Shown: positions 8,783 through 18,677, counted from the first letter of the stretch. The stretch: DNA of 64,000 nucleotides from Rhodanobacteraceae bacterium (GCA_016790075.1 JAEUPP010000033.1:1-64000); one strand, 5' to 3'. Numbers and translations are program-made. Notes: generated from the sequence alone by a model not told the origin.

Positions 8783-11700
8783 ACAGCGGCGCCCGCTCCA
8801 GTCAGCGCACGCAGCAGGCCGACGCTCACAAGGCCAAGGTCCGGCGTCGCGAAACGCAGCGCACGCTGGCCGCGCCGCTGGCCGTGCCGCAAGCGTTGCG
8901 CCACGCCCTGCCGCCCGACGGCAGGCCCCTGGAAGACGGCGTGCGCGCGCAGATGGAGTCACGCTTCGGTGAAGACTTCGGCCACGTCCGCATTCATGCA
9001 GACATGCGCGCGGCGGATCACGCCGCGCGGCTAGACGCGAATGCCTACACGTTAGGCGAGCACATCGTGTTCGATGAAGGTCGTTACGCACCCGACACCG
9101 TTGGCGGCCGCCGGCTGCTTGCCCACGAACTTGCGCACGTGGTGCAGCAGCGCCGCGGCGGCTCGACAGCGCTGGCACACGGCGACGCGGCGCTGGAATC
9201 GCAGGCGGACGCCGCCGCGCAATCGGTCGCGGCCGGCGCGAACGTGCATGTCGGCGGCGCCGCCGCACCCGGCGTGATGTGCGACCGCTCCGGGCGCAAG
9301 CCGCCGCGGCGCGACGATGGCGACGAGGAGGGCATCGACGACCACGGCGCAGAAGAGGCCGCGCGGCGCGTGCGCGAGCGGCAACGCACGACACAGCGCA
9401 AGCAGGCGCGCGATGTTGCCGGTAAGGACGACGGGCAGATCCTCGCCGAGGACGCCGAAAACCGGCTGAAGAAGATGGAAGGCGAGTACGACGATCCCGG
9501 CGCCAAGCGCCGCTCGCCGCGCCGCAAGCGCAAGGAACTGACCCAGTTCGAGGAGCGCCTGAACGAAACCGGCGCGCCCGAGATCGACAAGAGCAAGCGC
9601 AAGGGCGCGTACGACGAGCGCCAGCGCACACCGAACAACACGGCCGGAAAACCGCAGACCAAGCATGTCGCGGGTGGACCGGAATTGCCGGGCATGGAGC
9701 TTGAGGCTGGTAGAGCCAAATATGCACAACCCGACTATTCCATTTATGCGCGAGATAGCAAGGGCCGACTGACGCGCCTGCACGTGAACCTGAAGTCCGA
9801 CCGCATCGACCGCCTCACCCCGGGCGAAGCCGGTTCGCGGGCGCGCGAGTACTACTACCAGGCGATGCGCAATACGCGGCATCTGGCTGACGGCGAGCGC
9901 GTCATCATCAGTTTCGCGCGTGTGCCGAACCGGGAAGTGCAGCAGGCGATCATGGCCGAGCTGTTCCGCGAAGGAGGCCCGGTCGCGGAAGTGCGCTTCG
10001 GCACCACGGTGCATCGCGACGCCGACTACAGCGGCAAGCGCAAGCCAGCTGATGTGTCGCCACAGGAAGAACGCAAGCGCAAGGACCGGGAACGCAAGGC
10101 AGAAGCCCGGCGTATCGCGGCGGAAAAAAAGGCCAAGGCGCGCGAACGCAAGCAGGCACGAGCGGCCGAAAAGAAGAAGCGCGACGCGGAGAAGAAGGAA
10201 AAGCGCAGGGAGCGCGAGCGCGCGCGCAAGGACGCTGCGCGCAAGCGCGAGGCCGAGAAGAAGGCGCAGCAGAAGGAGCGCCAGCGCCAGCGTGCCGACG
10301 CCAAGCAGCAGCGCGAGGCGAAGAAAAAGGCCGAGCGTGACGAACGCGCGCGCCAGCGTGCTGAGGCGAAGAAACAGCGCGACACCCAGAAGAAGGCCGA
10401 GCGCGAGAAGCGCGCGCAGGAGCGCGAAGCGGCAAAGCAGCGCAAGGCCGATGCGAAACCGAAGGGCGGCGTGCGCGGCACACGCAAGCCTGCAGCGTCC
10501 ACGGAAGCCCCGGCCAAGGGCAAGCCGTCCGGACGTGTGCGGATTTCGTCCGAGATTGATCCGGGGCCGCCGACGCCGGTGCGCGTCGGCACCAAGGTGC
10601 GCGTGGCGTCCCCGGATCATGCCGCCGAGCGTGAGCAGCAGGCGGAGCTGGAAGCCGAAGAGGCGCTGCGTGTGCCGCGCGCTGCACGCCCACGCCGCCG
10701 CTCGGCGCCGCCAGCGCCGTCGGCGCACGACGATGCCGCTACCAGCACGCGGGATGTCGCAAAGAAACCGGCACCGCGCCGCGCCGGCTCGAAAAAGGCC
10801 GTGATCACGCCGGCGCCGGATGCGACACAGCCGCTGCTCTCGCAGCAGCAGCCGGGGAGTGCGCCGCGCAAGACCGCGCCGGCCTTGCTGCCGCGGTCGC
10901 AAGGCCAGCTGCCCGTGGCGCCGACCCAGGCCCCGGGCGCGCAGCCCAAGCCGCGTCCGGCCGCGCCCCCGCAACCTGTAGCGCCTGTACAGGCCAAGCC
11001 GGCTCCGACCAAGCCAGTTCAGACCAAGCCAGTTCAGACCAAGCCAGTTCAGACCAAACCAGTTCAGGCCAAGCCAGTTCAGACCAAACCAGTTCAGGCC
11101 AACGTGCAGCCGACACCAGCGAAGCCGGTATCGGCCAAGCCCGCCGCCAACAAACGGGCACCGCAGAAAAAGACCCCGGCTGTTTCGGCACACAACAAGG
11201 CGCCTGCGCCGCCGGCAACGGCCGGCAGCAAGCAACACGCCCCACAGAAGCCCGCACCCGCGAAGAAGGGACCGCCGGCCGGCAAGGCCGCTCCCTCCAG
11301 ACTCAGTACGCAGACCAAGTCGTTCTTCAACGATCAGGTGAAGGTGAGCGTCAGCGAAGTGTTCGGCGCGAGCGACAAACCGTATCGCGTCACGACCACG
11401 ATCTCGGTACGCGCCGGTGGCACGTTCGGGGCAAGCCACGACAGTGGTGCTTCCGGGCACGCCTCGGCCAGCGGCGCGGTGACCACGTCCTACACCGCAC
11501 CGATGAACGAACAGGAAAAGAACGCCTACCTCGCCGCGATCGCGGGCGGCCGCGGCGGACCGCAGCCGGAGATGCCGATCATCGAGCTCATCGCGCAGGG
11601 CCGCATCGACGATGCGGCCAAAGTGATCGAGCGCACGCGGCGCCGCGCCGATCCGCAACAGGCGTTTGCCCAGCGCAGCGACGGTGATGTGGTCGAGGAG

Positions 11701-13407
11701 TCCACCGAAGGCGACGCCTCGATTGGCGCTGGTGGTCAGCGCAAGGTCGGCAGCGGCGGCAGCGTCGGCGGCCAGATCGAATTCAGCAAGGGCGGCGGCG
11801 TGCGCATCACCAGCCGCCGGGTGAGTGATCACGAAGAAATCCTCACGGTCACGGTCTCAAGCCGCGATGGCCGCACGCTAGGCGTGAGCGGCGGCTACGG
11901 CGTCGCGAGCATGGGGTATAGCGATACACGCGGCAGCGAACGCGAGCGCGCGATAACTTTCCGCCTCGATCCATCCAAGCCCGGTTACGCGGCACTGCAG
12001 GCGCGCATCCGCGCCGCGACGACGGCGCAGGAACTCGATGCAATCGCGCAGCAGAATCCGTCCCTGGTCAGCGGGCGCAGCCGCAACGATGTCCGCTCGG
12101 ACGGCGGCACGATTTCGGCCGCGGTGGCCGGCTTCGGCTTTGATATCGACAGCGGCGGCAGCTACGGCGAAGGCGAGATCATCGAAGACGGGCAGCGCAT
12201 CCGCACCGTCAGCGGCAGCGGCAAGTTCGGCGGATCATTCACCGCCGGTGGCAGGCGGATCAATCCCAGTTCGGACACCGACACCTTCACCGGCTACGTC
12301 ACCGACGACAACGTCGGTTCGGGCGAAACGCGCTCCGACCAGCAGGAAGTGAATGTCGCGCGCACAGTCGGCGACCTGTACGACTCGTTCAGCGCCCATC
12401 CCGGCGCCACCGTCGTTGGGCTGGTACGAGGCAACAAGCCCGTGCTGCAGGAACGTACCAACAGCAGTGGCAAGACGCTCGATGACGACAGCTATGCGCA
12501 GATTGCCGCCGCGGCGCAGTCCCCCAAGACCTGGCTCGCGGCCTGGAGCAAGCGCGGCGTCGCGCGTGGCGCCGCGGCCGAATGGGAGGCCACGCGCCAG
12601 AAGGTGCTGGCCGCGAACGGTGATCGCTACCAGATCGCCCAGGCGATGTCGCAATGGGAGAAAGGCGACAGCGGTCGCAGTGGCGACGTGGAACGCCTGA
12701 CCGGGGGCACCGGCGTGGTATTCGAGTTCCCCGACGAGGTCGCGAGCGAGAAGCCGGCGTACGAGGCACTGGTCGTGGCGAACCCGGTCAGCGCCACCGT
12801 CCAGCTCGCCGCCGATGGCAACAAGGCTCAGGCGATCCAGGAACTTCAGTCTATCGAGAAGCGCCTGGAGCGGCTGTCGCAGAACGTACAGATGCACCAC
12901 GGCGCATTCACCGACCCGACCAAGTTCGACAAGATGCAGGAACTGATCGGCGCGCGGCGCAAGGCGGTTCGCGCGGAGCTCAGGCGCCTCGCGCCGCCCG
13001 TCGCGGCGTCCAATGCGGCGAACCAGCCCACCGTGGAACCGCTGCCAGCCGGTTTCGTCGGACCGCCGACACCCGACCAGCAGGCCGCCGCGAACGCTGC
13101 CGCGCTCGCCGAACGCAAAGAAGCGAGCGAGCGCATTGGCGAACTCGTGTTGCGCTGTCTGACGAACCGCGATGTCGAGAACAAGGTGTTCGCCGAAGCA
13201 GCCGAGGAGCTCGACAGCTTCTTCATCAATCGCGGCACCTTGTTCAACAAGCTCAATTCGCTCAAGGGCATGTACGGCACCTGGGACAACGCGATCAGTG
13301 AGCTCAAGACGCTCTATCCCAAGATCGGCGATCCGCCGGACCGCGCCGACCAGTTCCAGCCCAATCGCGCGCGCTGGGACCAGCTCAACAGGCAGGGCCT
13401 GAAATGA
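8779..13407 (+). CDS. DUF4157 (eCIS core domain) mosaic protein, candidate cargo toxin
   Basis: 1542 residues in several blocks. DUF4157 (about 45-125) ends in HELAHVVQQ (HELAH at 116-120), the metalloprotease-like signature used as a marker of eCIS-associated proteins. A compact alpha/beta block follows at about 294-415 (AQPDY, LHVNLKSD). Next are a very Lys/Arg/Glu/Ala-rich predicted coiled coil (about 428-560), a Pro/Ala/Lys linker with six KPVQT/A repeats, and a glycine-rich beta region (about 850-1250). It ends in a helical tail. There is no signal peptide, as expected for cargo loaded in the cytoplasm. It overlaps both neighbours by ATGA. The DUF4157 call is firm; the cargo/toxin role is inferred from family knowledge, and a tape-measure-like structural role is also possible. 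Confidence 0.85.
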   Translation: MNSGARSSQRTQQADAHKAKVRRRETQRTLAAPLAVPQALRHALPPDGRPLEDGVRAQMESRFGEDFGHVRIHADMRAADHAARLDANAYTLGEHIVFDEGRYAPDTVGGRRLLAHELAHVVQQRRGGSTALAHGDAALESQADAAAQSVAAGANVHVGGAAAPGVMCDRSGRKPPRRDDGDEEGIDDHGAEEAARRVRERQRTTQRKQARDVAGKDDGQILAEDAENRLKKMEGEYDDPGAKRRSPRRKRKELTQFEERLNETGAPEIDKSKRKGAYDERQRTPNNTAGKPQTKHVAGGPELPGMELEAGRAKYAQPDYSIYARDSKGRLTRLHVNLKSDRIDRLTPGEAGSRAREYYYQAMRNTRHLADGERVIISFARVPNREVQQAIMAELFREGGPVAEVRFGTTVHRDADYSGKRKPADVSPQEERKRKDRERKAEARRIAAEKKAKARERKQARAAEKKKRDAEKKEKRRERERARKDAARKREAEKKAQQKERQRQRADAKQQREAKKKAERDERARQRAEAKKQRDTQKKAEREKRAQEREAAKQRKADAKPKGGVRGTRKPAASTEAPAKGKPSGRVRISSEIDPGPPTPVRVGTKVRVASPDHAAEREQQAELEAEEALRVPRAARPRRRSAPPAPSAHDDAATSTRDVAKKPAPRRAGSKKAVITPAPDATQPLLSQQQPGSAPRKTAPALLPRSQGQLPVAPTQAPGAQPKPRPAAPPQPVAPVQAKPAPTKPVQTKPVQTKPVQTKPVQAKPVQTKPVQANVQPTPAKPVSAKPAANKRAPQKKTPAVSAHNKAPAPPATAGSKQHAPQKPAPAKKGPPAGKAAPSRLSTQTKSFFNDQVKVSVSEVFGASDKPYRVTTTISVRAGGTFGASHDSGASGHASASGAVTTSYTAPMNEQEKNAYLAAIAGGRGGPQPEMPIIELIAQGRIDDAAKVIERTRRRADPQQAFAQRSDGDVVEESTEGDASIGAGGQRKVGSGGSVGGQIEFSKGGGVRITSRRVSDHEEILTVTVSSRDGRTLGVSGGYGVASMGYSDTRGSERERAITFRLDPSKPGYAALQARIRAATTAQELDAIAQQNPSLVSGRSRNDVRSDGGTISAAVAGFGFDIDSGGSYGEGEIIEDGQRIRTVSGSGKFGGSFTAGGRRINPSSDTDTFTGYVTDDNVGSGETRSDQQEVNVARTVGDLYDSFSAHPGATVVGLVRGNKPVLQERTNSSGKTLDDDSYAQIAAAAQSPKTWLAAWSKRGVARGAAAEWEATRQKVLAANGDRYQIAQAMSQWEKGDSGRSGDVERLTGGTGVVFEFPDEVASEKPAYEALVVANPVSATVQLAADGNKAQAIQELQSIEKRLERLSQNVQMHHGAFTDPTKFDKMQELIGARRKAVRAELRRLAPPVAASNAANQPTVEPLPAGFVGPPTPDQQAAANAAALAERKEASERIGELVLRCLTNRDVENKVFAEAAEELDSFFINRGTLFNKLNSLKGMYGTWDNAISELKTLYPKIGDPPDRADQFQPNRARWDQLNRQGLK
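11008..11097 (+). repeat. Six tandem 15-bp units inside the DUF4157 gene
   Basis: Units of ACCAAGCCAGTTCAG with few substitutions encode the KPVQT/A repeats. The 15-bp period keeps the frame, so copy number could vary without breaking the protein. CCA and GTT codons are unlike the CCG/GTG preference around it, which suggests recent expansion from one unit. Confidence 0.9.
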
Positions 13408-15716
13408 ACGGGCACGGCCATGGCAAGGCGGATCCGGGATCGGCGCGCGTTGCCGCTGGCAAGACGCGTGCGGCGGCCAGCCGCGACGGCGGCAGCCTGC
13501 GCGCCGCACCGCCGACCACGCGCGCCGGGCGTCCCTTGCCGCCGGCGCTGAAGCACGATCTCGGCGCCCGGATGGGCCAGGACTTCGGTGCGGTGCGCCT
13601 GCACGACGATGCCGCGGCGCGCAGTGCCGCGGAAGCGCTGAACGCGCACGCCTATACGGTCGGCGACGATGTGGTATTGGGTGAAGGCGTGCCGCCGCTG
13701 GACACGGTCGCGGGCCGCCATCTGATCGCGCACGAACTCGCGCATGTGGTGCAGCAGCGCCGCGGCGGCCCGCCGCCGGCGCTGACAGCCGACGCGGCGC
13801 ATGAAATCGCGGCGTCGCGTGCGGCCAGCGCGGTGAGCGCAGGCAGCAACCCGGTGGGCGTGGCCGGCGCCACCGGCGTCGGCGTCGCGCGCGAGGAGAA
13901 GAAGGGGCCGCGCAAGCGCAGCCTGAAATCCTCGCGCAAATCGAACCGGGCAGCTTCCAGCAAGCCAGCGGCCAAGGCGCCGGCACGTCAGGTCGACCCG
14001 GAAATCGACCGTATGGTCGAGCGCGGCATCGTCGAGGAACCGGCGACGCAACCGCCGGCGCAGTCGCCAAAGACGCGCCAGGTGCGCTCGACGCGCGAAT
14101 CACGCGATGCACGCAGGTCGTTCAACACCAAGCGCGACTCGCACGCGCAGACGCTGTCTGTCACCAAGGGCGGCCAGGTGCATCACGGCATCGAGCTGCA
14201 GGCGCTCAAGCGCTATCCCGGTGCGTTCACGTCTGCAGAGCTCAACGCGCCGGACAACATGCGCGGCATGCGTCCCGAGCTCAGTGGAAAGAGACAATTG
14301 CACAATTCCAAGATTCGTGAAGTGTGGGACCGCCACTACAACGAGCTCGATCGCCAGCTGAAGGCGAGGGGACTGAAGAAGGGCACGCAGCCCTGGCGTG
14401 ACTTCGTGCGCCGCTACCTCATGGACGCGCGTGCGGAGATGGACCACAACTACGGCAACCTGTACAGCGAGGCGCACGCGGAGGAAGCGGCCAGGGGCAA
14501 GCGCCCGAACCCAGGCAAGAACGCCGCGCCGGGCAAACGCGCGAAGCCGAAGGCGACGTCGAGGAAGGCGCCTGCGGCGACGTCGAAGCCGGCCGCCCCG
14601 CAGGCCAAGCCCGCTGCGAAGTCGGCACCGGCGACGGGTCCGAAGACCAAGGGGCAGACGCCCGCTGCGCCGGAACCGGCTGCACCGAAGGCCGCCAAGC
14701 CCAAGGCCGCAAAGACGCGCGCCGCTGCGCCCAAGCCGGCGCCGGCCCAGGCCAAGCCGCAATCCGCGACACCACATTCCGCTCCCCCCAAGGCCGCGCG
14801 GCCGAAACCGCCGGTGTCCTCGCCCGCGCCGGCCGACAAGGCGCCGGCGGCCTCGGCACCGAAGGCGACCAAGGCCGCCGCGCCCAAGCCGTCCGCCGAC
14901 GCGGCGCCCGTTACGCCGAAGACGTCGAAGGCACCGAGTCCGAAAAAAACGAGTCCGGACAAAGCTGCGCGATCACCGGCTGCGCCGCGCAAGCCTTCGG
15001 CGCCCAGGAGCAAGGCTCCCCAGGCCTCCGCGCCGAAAGCGCTGCCCCCCAAGAGCGGCAGCACACCGGCCAAGGCGCCAGGAAGCACGGCCAAGGCGCC
15101 GGTGCCACCCAAGCCGGTGGTCGAGCCGCCGCCGCCGGTAAAGGCACCGTCTACCGTTGCGCCGAAGGCGGGCGTACCGGAAGCACCGGCGCCAAAAGGC
15201 TTGGGCGCAGGCTTCAAGTCGCTGGGCGGCGGCCTGCTCAGCCTAGGCCTGCCTATCGTGGCCGGGATGATCCACGCGGGCGCGGTCGCGGATCGCATCG
15301 AGAAGAAAGCCGACGAAACGGGCTACGTGCCCTATGGCGCGCCCAGCGGCGAAGGACTGCTGTACGACCTCGGTTCGTGGCTGCTCGATCCGACCAATGA
15401 AGCCGACAAGAGTGTCGGCATCGAACAGCGTTTCAAGGTGAGCCCGTGGCGCCAGAACCTGCGCGAGAAAGCCGCCGAGAAGAGCCCCGGCGACACCATC
15501 GATTTCAATTGGCAGAAGGGCAAGTGCTCGTTCGACATCTGGGGCAACCAGGAATACGACGACGTCGAAGTCATCTACAAGAAAGGTACCGACGGCCGCT
15601 GGTCGGTGGAGTCGGGCGATGCCTCGGGCACGCCGGATTTCAACGACATCATTTCCGACGAAGTGCCCGACGACAAGATCGAGTCGATCATCATGGTGGA
15701 CCCGTGCCAAGCCTGA
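13404..15716 (+). CDS. Second DUF4157 protein with an internal HNH/EndoVII-like nuclease candidate
   Basis: 770 residues. DUF4157 lies at about 40-120 with HELAH at 110-114. A globular block at about 245-360 has the order VHHGIE (H260, H261), a following DN, LHNSK (H300) and a conserved Trp near 309. This resembles His-Me finger (HNH/endonuclease VII type) toxin domains. A long Pro/Ala/Lys linker (about 370-590) leads to a hydrophobic Gly/Leu stretch (about 595-620), then an acidic C-terminal domain ending DPCQA. It overlaps the previous gene by ATGA. DNA around 14280-14320 is less GC-rich, fitting a swapped domain. Nuclease activity is inference from motif order; the DUF4157 call is seen directly. 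Confidence 0.83.
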   Translation: MNGHGHGKADPGSARVAAGKTRAAASRDGGSLRAAPPTTRAGRPLPPALKHDLGARMGQDFGAVRLHDDAAARSAAEALNAHAYTVGDDVVLGEGVPPLDTVAGRHLIAHELAHVVQQRRGGPPPALTADAAHEIAASRAASAVSAGSNPVGVAGATGVGVAREEKKGPRKRSLKSSRKSNRAASSKPAAKAPARQVDPEIDRMVERGIVEEPATQPPAQSPKTRQVRSTRESRDARRSFNTKRDSHAQTLSVTKGGQVHHGIELQALKRYPGAFTSAELNAPDNMRGMRPELSGKRQLHNSKIREVWDRHYNELDRQLKARGLKKGTQPWRDFVRRYLMDARAEMDHNYGNLYSEAHAEEAARGKRPNPGKNAAPGKRAKPKATSRKAPAATSKPAAPQAKPAAKSAPATGPKTKGQTPAAPEPAAPKAAKPKAAKTRAAAPKPAPAQAKPQSATPHSAPPKAARPKPPVSSPAPADKAPAASAPKATKAAAPKPSADAAPVTPKTSKAPSPKKTSPDKAARSPAAPRKPSAPRSKAPQASAPKALPPKSGSTPAKAPGSTAKAPVPPKPVVEPPPPVKAPSTVAPKAGVPEAPAPKGLGAGFKSLGGGLLSLGLPIVAGMIHAGAVADRIEKKADETGYVPYGAPSGEGLLYDLGSWLLDPTNEADKSVGIEQRFKVSPWRQNLREKAAEKSPGDTIDFNWQKGKCSFDIWGNQEYDDVEVIYKKGTDGRWSVESGDASGTPDFNDIISDEVPDDKIESIIMVDPCQA

Positions 15717-15752
15717 CGCGCCAGCACGGACAGCGGCAGCGGAGGGCTCGAC

Positions 15753-16688
15753 GTGCTTAGCCACATCGACAACCTGCTGCGGCAGCTGCTGATCGCCGGC
15801 ATCGACGAGATTGCCGACGAATCGCAGGTGCGTTTCCAGCCACCGGACCAGGACTGGCGTACCTACGTCGGCACGCTGACGGTGCTCGGCCTGCCGGCCA
15901 ACGCGCTCAACGTCTACCTCGTCGATGTGCGCGAGAACCGCAAGCTGCGTTCGAACGAACGCGTGCGCCAGCGCGTACCCGGTGCCGACGGCATGGTGCG
16001 CGAAGTACCTGCGCCGCGCCGTGTCGACTGCCATTACCTGATCAGCGCGTGGAGCCCCGCCACGGTGACGCCGGCTGTCGAACCCACGCTCGATGAGCAT
16101 GCGCTGCTGTACAAGGCCATTGTCGCGCTCGACCGCGCTGAACCGCTGGTGCCGCGCAAGGTATACGCGCCTTCGCCGCTGCCGGCCGGCTTCCCGCTCG
16201 CCATTGCGGACGACGAACTGCCGACCACGCTGCTGCCGGTCGAAGGCTACGCCAAGCTCGCAGAGTTCTGGGGCACCATGGGCGAGGACCATCGCCTGCG
16301 TCCGGTGATCCATCTGGTACTGACCGTGCCGCTGCTGTACGAACCGCAGCCCATGGGCGGCATGGTCACCACACGCTACGCCGTGCTGCGTCCACGCGAC
16401 AGCAGTGATCCGGGCGACGTGCTGGTGGAGATCGGCGGCCGCGTTGTCGACAGCACACATCCTTTGCCCGACGGTTCACCCAGTCCCCTGCCGGGGGCGT
16501 GGGTGACGATAGAAACAATGCTAGGCAAGCGCCTGCAGCTGACCCGCTGCGATGCGTTCGGCCGCTACACCTTTGCCACGCTGCGCGACGGCGACTATCG
16601 ACTGCGCGCGAGCACGGAAACGCTGGGACAGGTGGTACGCGATATCCACTTGCCGTCGCCCAGCGGCGAATACGACTTGAGTTTCTGA
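15753..16688 (+). CDS. Tail cap/terminator protein, DUF4255 (Pvc16/Afp16-like) with a carboxypeptidase-regulatory-like domain
   Basis: 311 residues from a GTG start with GGAGGG six bases upstream. Residues 1-200 match the DUF4255/Pvc16 N-terminal family (helical start, 'HYLISAW', 'LLYKAI', 'HLVLTVPL'). This protein caps the end of the tube and sheath away from the baseplate in Afp/PVC particles. The C-terminus (about 228-311; GRVVDS, DAFGRYTF, GDYRLRAS) looks like a carboxypeptidase regulatory-like beta-sandwich, possibly exposed on the cap. It sits directly before the sheath gene, a normal order. Confidence 0.88.
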   Translation: MLSHIDNLLRQLLIAGIDEIADESQVRFQPPDQDWRTYVGTLTVLGLPANALNVYLVDVRENRKLRSNERVRQRVPGADGMVREVPAPRRVDCHYLISAWSPATVTPAVEPTLDEHALLYKAIVALDRAEPLVPRKVYAPSPLPAGFPLAIADDELPTTLLPVEGYAKLAEFWGTMGEDHRLRPVIHLVLTVPLLYEPQPMGGMVTTRYAVLRPRDSSDPGDVLVEIGGRVVDSTHPLPDGSPSPLPGAWVTIETMLGKRLQLTRCDAFGRYTFATLRDGDYRLRASTETLGQVVRDIHLPSPSGEYDLSF

Positions 16689-16716
16689 TCCAGGCGACCT
16701 TCAGAGGAGAGCCAGC

Positions 16717-18666
16717 ATGGCCGTGCAAGTGTCCTACCCGGGCGTCTACATCGACGAATTCGCTCCTGGCGCGCCGATCCAGGGCGTCAGCACCAACATC
16801 GCCGCGCTGGTCGGCATCAGCGCGCAGGGCCCGCTCGATACGCCCACCCGCGTCACCAGCTGGGACCAGTTCAGGCGCGTCTTCGGCGACGAGCCACGGC
16901 CGGGCTTTCATCTGTGGTTTGCCGTGCGCGGCTTTTTCGAGAACGGCGGCACCGTCTGCTACGTCGTGCGCGCGAGCAACGGCAGCTATGGCAACGTGGT
17001 GCTCAACGACCGTGCCGGCAACGGCGCCGTCCGTGTGCGCCCACGCCAGCCCGGCGTCACCGGCATCAAGATCAGCGTTGCACAGCAGCATCTGCTGACC
17101 ACAGCCAACACTACCGTGTACCAGCCGGCGGGTGTGCTGGCAGCGCAGGCCGGACGCGATATCACGCTGGTGGCGAATCAGTCCTGGCAGTTCCGTCCCG
17201 GCGACGAGATCACCATCGCCGCCGCCGGCGAGCGGCGCCGTGTCGTGCGCGTGGCTGGCAATATCGTGCGTGTGGCCGAGCCGTTCGCGAACGCCTACGC
17301 CGCAGCCTCCGCGGTGCGCCTGGCCAACGCAGCGACCGGCACGCGCACGCTGCGCATCCGCTCCACCGTGGCCATCCCGGCCGGCGCGCTCACCGCCGGC
17401 ACGCTGCTGACGATCAAGCAGGGCGCGACGACGGTGGCCGGCGTGGTCGATTCGGTGCAGGCGGAATATCTGTACGACGCGGCCAATGTGCTGACGCTCA
17501 CCCAGCGCGTGACCTTGCGCGCCGGCATCAGCGCCGCGCTGACGCTGGACGGCGTGACGGCTGCGACGGTGCAGTCGGAGGAATTCCGCTTCCGCGTGAC
17601 GCTGGGCGGTGATACTGACTACGACAATCTCGCGATGGATTCGGCGCATCCGCGCTACTTCGTGCGCGTGATCAACGAGGACGCGGGCGGCCTGGTGCAG
17701 GTCGACCGCATCGAGCCGCCGCCGATGGCGCTGCCGCCGAGCAACGTGCTGGCCGACGTGGCCGCGGCGGGGCCGCTCGACGGCACGGCGGAGAATCTCG
17801 CCGGCCTCGCCGATATCGATTTCACCGACGCGCTGGATACGCTCGAGCCCATCGACGAAATCAGCCTGGTGGCCATTCCCGACCGGCGCACACCGGCCGT
17901 ACAGGCAGCGCTTATCGCCCATTGCGAACGCCTGATGGACCGCTTCGCGATCCTCGATTCGCAGTACACCTTCAGCAACGCCCAGCACACGGACGTGGAG
18001 AACCAGCGCCAGGCCTCGACCTCGACGCGGGGCTACGCGGCGCTGTACTACCCGTGGCTGCGCGTGCCGCCGCCGGGCAGCGGCGACCCGGTGATCGTGC
18101 CGCCCTCGGGCCATGTATGTGGTGTGATCGCACGCAGCGATGCCTTCAAGGGCGTACACAAGGCGCCGGCGAACGAGATTGTCAATGGCTCGGTCGGTGT
18201 CGAGCGGCGCATGAACAAGACCGACCAGGGCCTGCTCAATCTTGCTGGCATCAACGTGATCGAACAGTCGGGCGTCGGGCGGCCACTGCTGATGGGCGCG
18301 CGCACGACGGCGAGCGACCGCAACTGGCTGCATGTGAGCACGCGGCGATTGTTCCTGTTCCTGGAGGAGTCGATCCAGGAAGGCATAGGCTGGGCCGTGT
18401 TCGAGCCAAACAATTTGCAATTGTGGCAGAAGCTGAAACGTAGCATCAGCGACTTCCTCAGCGGCGAGTGGCGCAACGGCGCGCTGTTCGGCAAGAGCGC
18501 GGAAGAGGCGTTCTATGTGCGCATCGACGAGACGCTCAATCCCTTCTCCGCGCAGCAGCTCGGCTATCTGCATATCGAGATCGGGTTGCGGCCGACCTAT
18601 CCGGCGGAATTCATCATCGTGCGCATCGGCATCTGGGCCGGCGGCGGCGAAGTCAGCGAGGCTTGA
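16717..18666 (+). CDS. Contractile tail sheath protein
   Basis: 649 residues. The N-terminus 'VSYPGVYIDEFAPGAPIQGVSTNIAALVG' is the hallmark of phage and eCIS sheath proteins; the first strand donates to neighbours in the sheath mesh. The C-terminal third (NEIVNGSVGVERR, INVIEQSG, RRLFLFLEESI, ANEP-like VFEPNN) is the conserved sheath core. The central part (about 140-320) is a variable beta-rich insertion likely facing outward. AGAGGAG precedes the ATG. Only one sheath gene is present, whereas Afp and PVC have three, so this is a simpler particle. Confidence 0.96.
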   Translation: MAVQVSYPGVYIDEFAPGAPIQGVSTNIAALVGISAQGPLDTPTRVTSWDQFRRVFGDEPRPGFHLWFAVRGFFENGGTVCYVVRASNGSYGNVVLNDRAGNGAVRVRPRQPGVTGIKISVAQQHLLTTANTTVYQPAGVLAAQAGRDITLVANQSWQFRPGDEITIAAAGERRRVVRVAGNIVRVAEPFANAYAAASAVRLANAATGTRTLRIRSTVAIPAGALTAGTLLTIKQGATTVAGVVDSVQAEYLYDAANVLTLTQRVTLRAGISAALTLDGVTAATVQSEEFRFRVTLGGDTDYDNLAMDSAHPRYFVRVINEDAGGLVQVDRIEPPPMALPPSNVLADVAAAGPLDGTAENLAGLADIDFTDALDTLEPIDEISLVAIPDRRTPAVQAALIAHCERLMDRFAILDSQYTFSNAQHTDVENQRQASTSTRGYAALYYPWLRVPPPGSGDPVIVPPSGHVCGVIARSDAFKGVHKAPANEIVNGSVGVERRMNKTDQGLLNLAGINVIEQSGVGRPLLMGARTTASDRNWLHVSTRRLFLFLEESIQEGIGWAVFEPNNLQLWQKLKRSISDFLSGEWRNGALFGKSAEEAFYVRIDETLNPFSAQQLGYLHIEIGLRPTYPAEFIIVRIGIWAGGGEVSEA

Positions 18667-18677
18667 GGAGAACGACC

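Noticed and set aside
9052-11832. 926-codon minus-strand open frame inside the first DUF4157 gene
   Set aside because: It is the complement of a high-GC gene with low-complexity Leu/Arg/Gly composition and no ribosome binding site; the plus strand carries clear domains and coupled starts.
15243-16460. 405-codon minus-strand frame across the cap gene
   Set aside because: It is antisense to two well-supported plus-strand genes and shows no recognisable domain.
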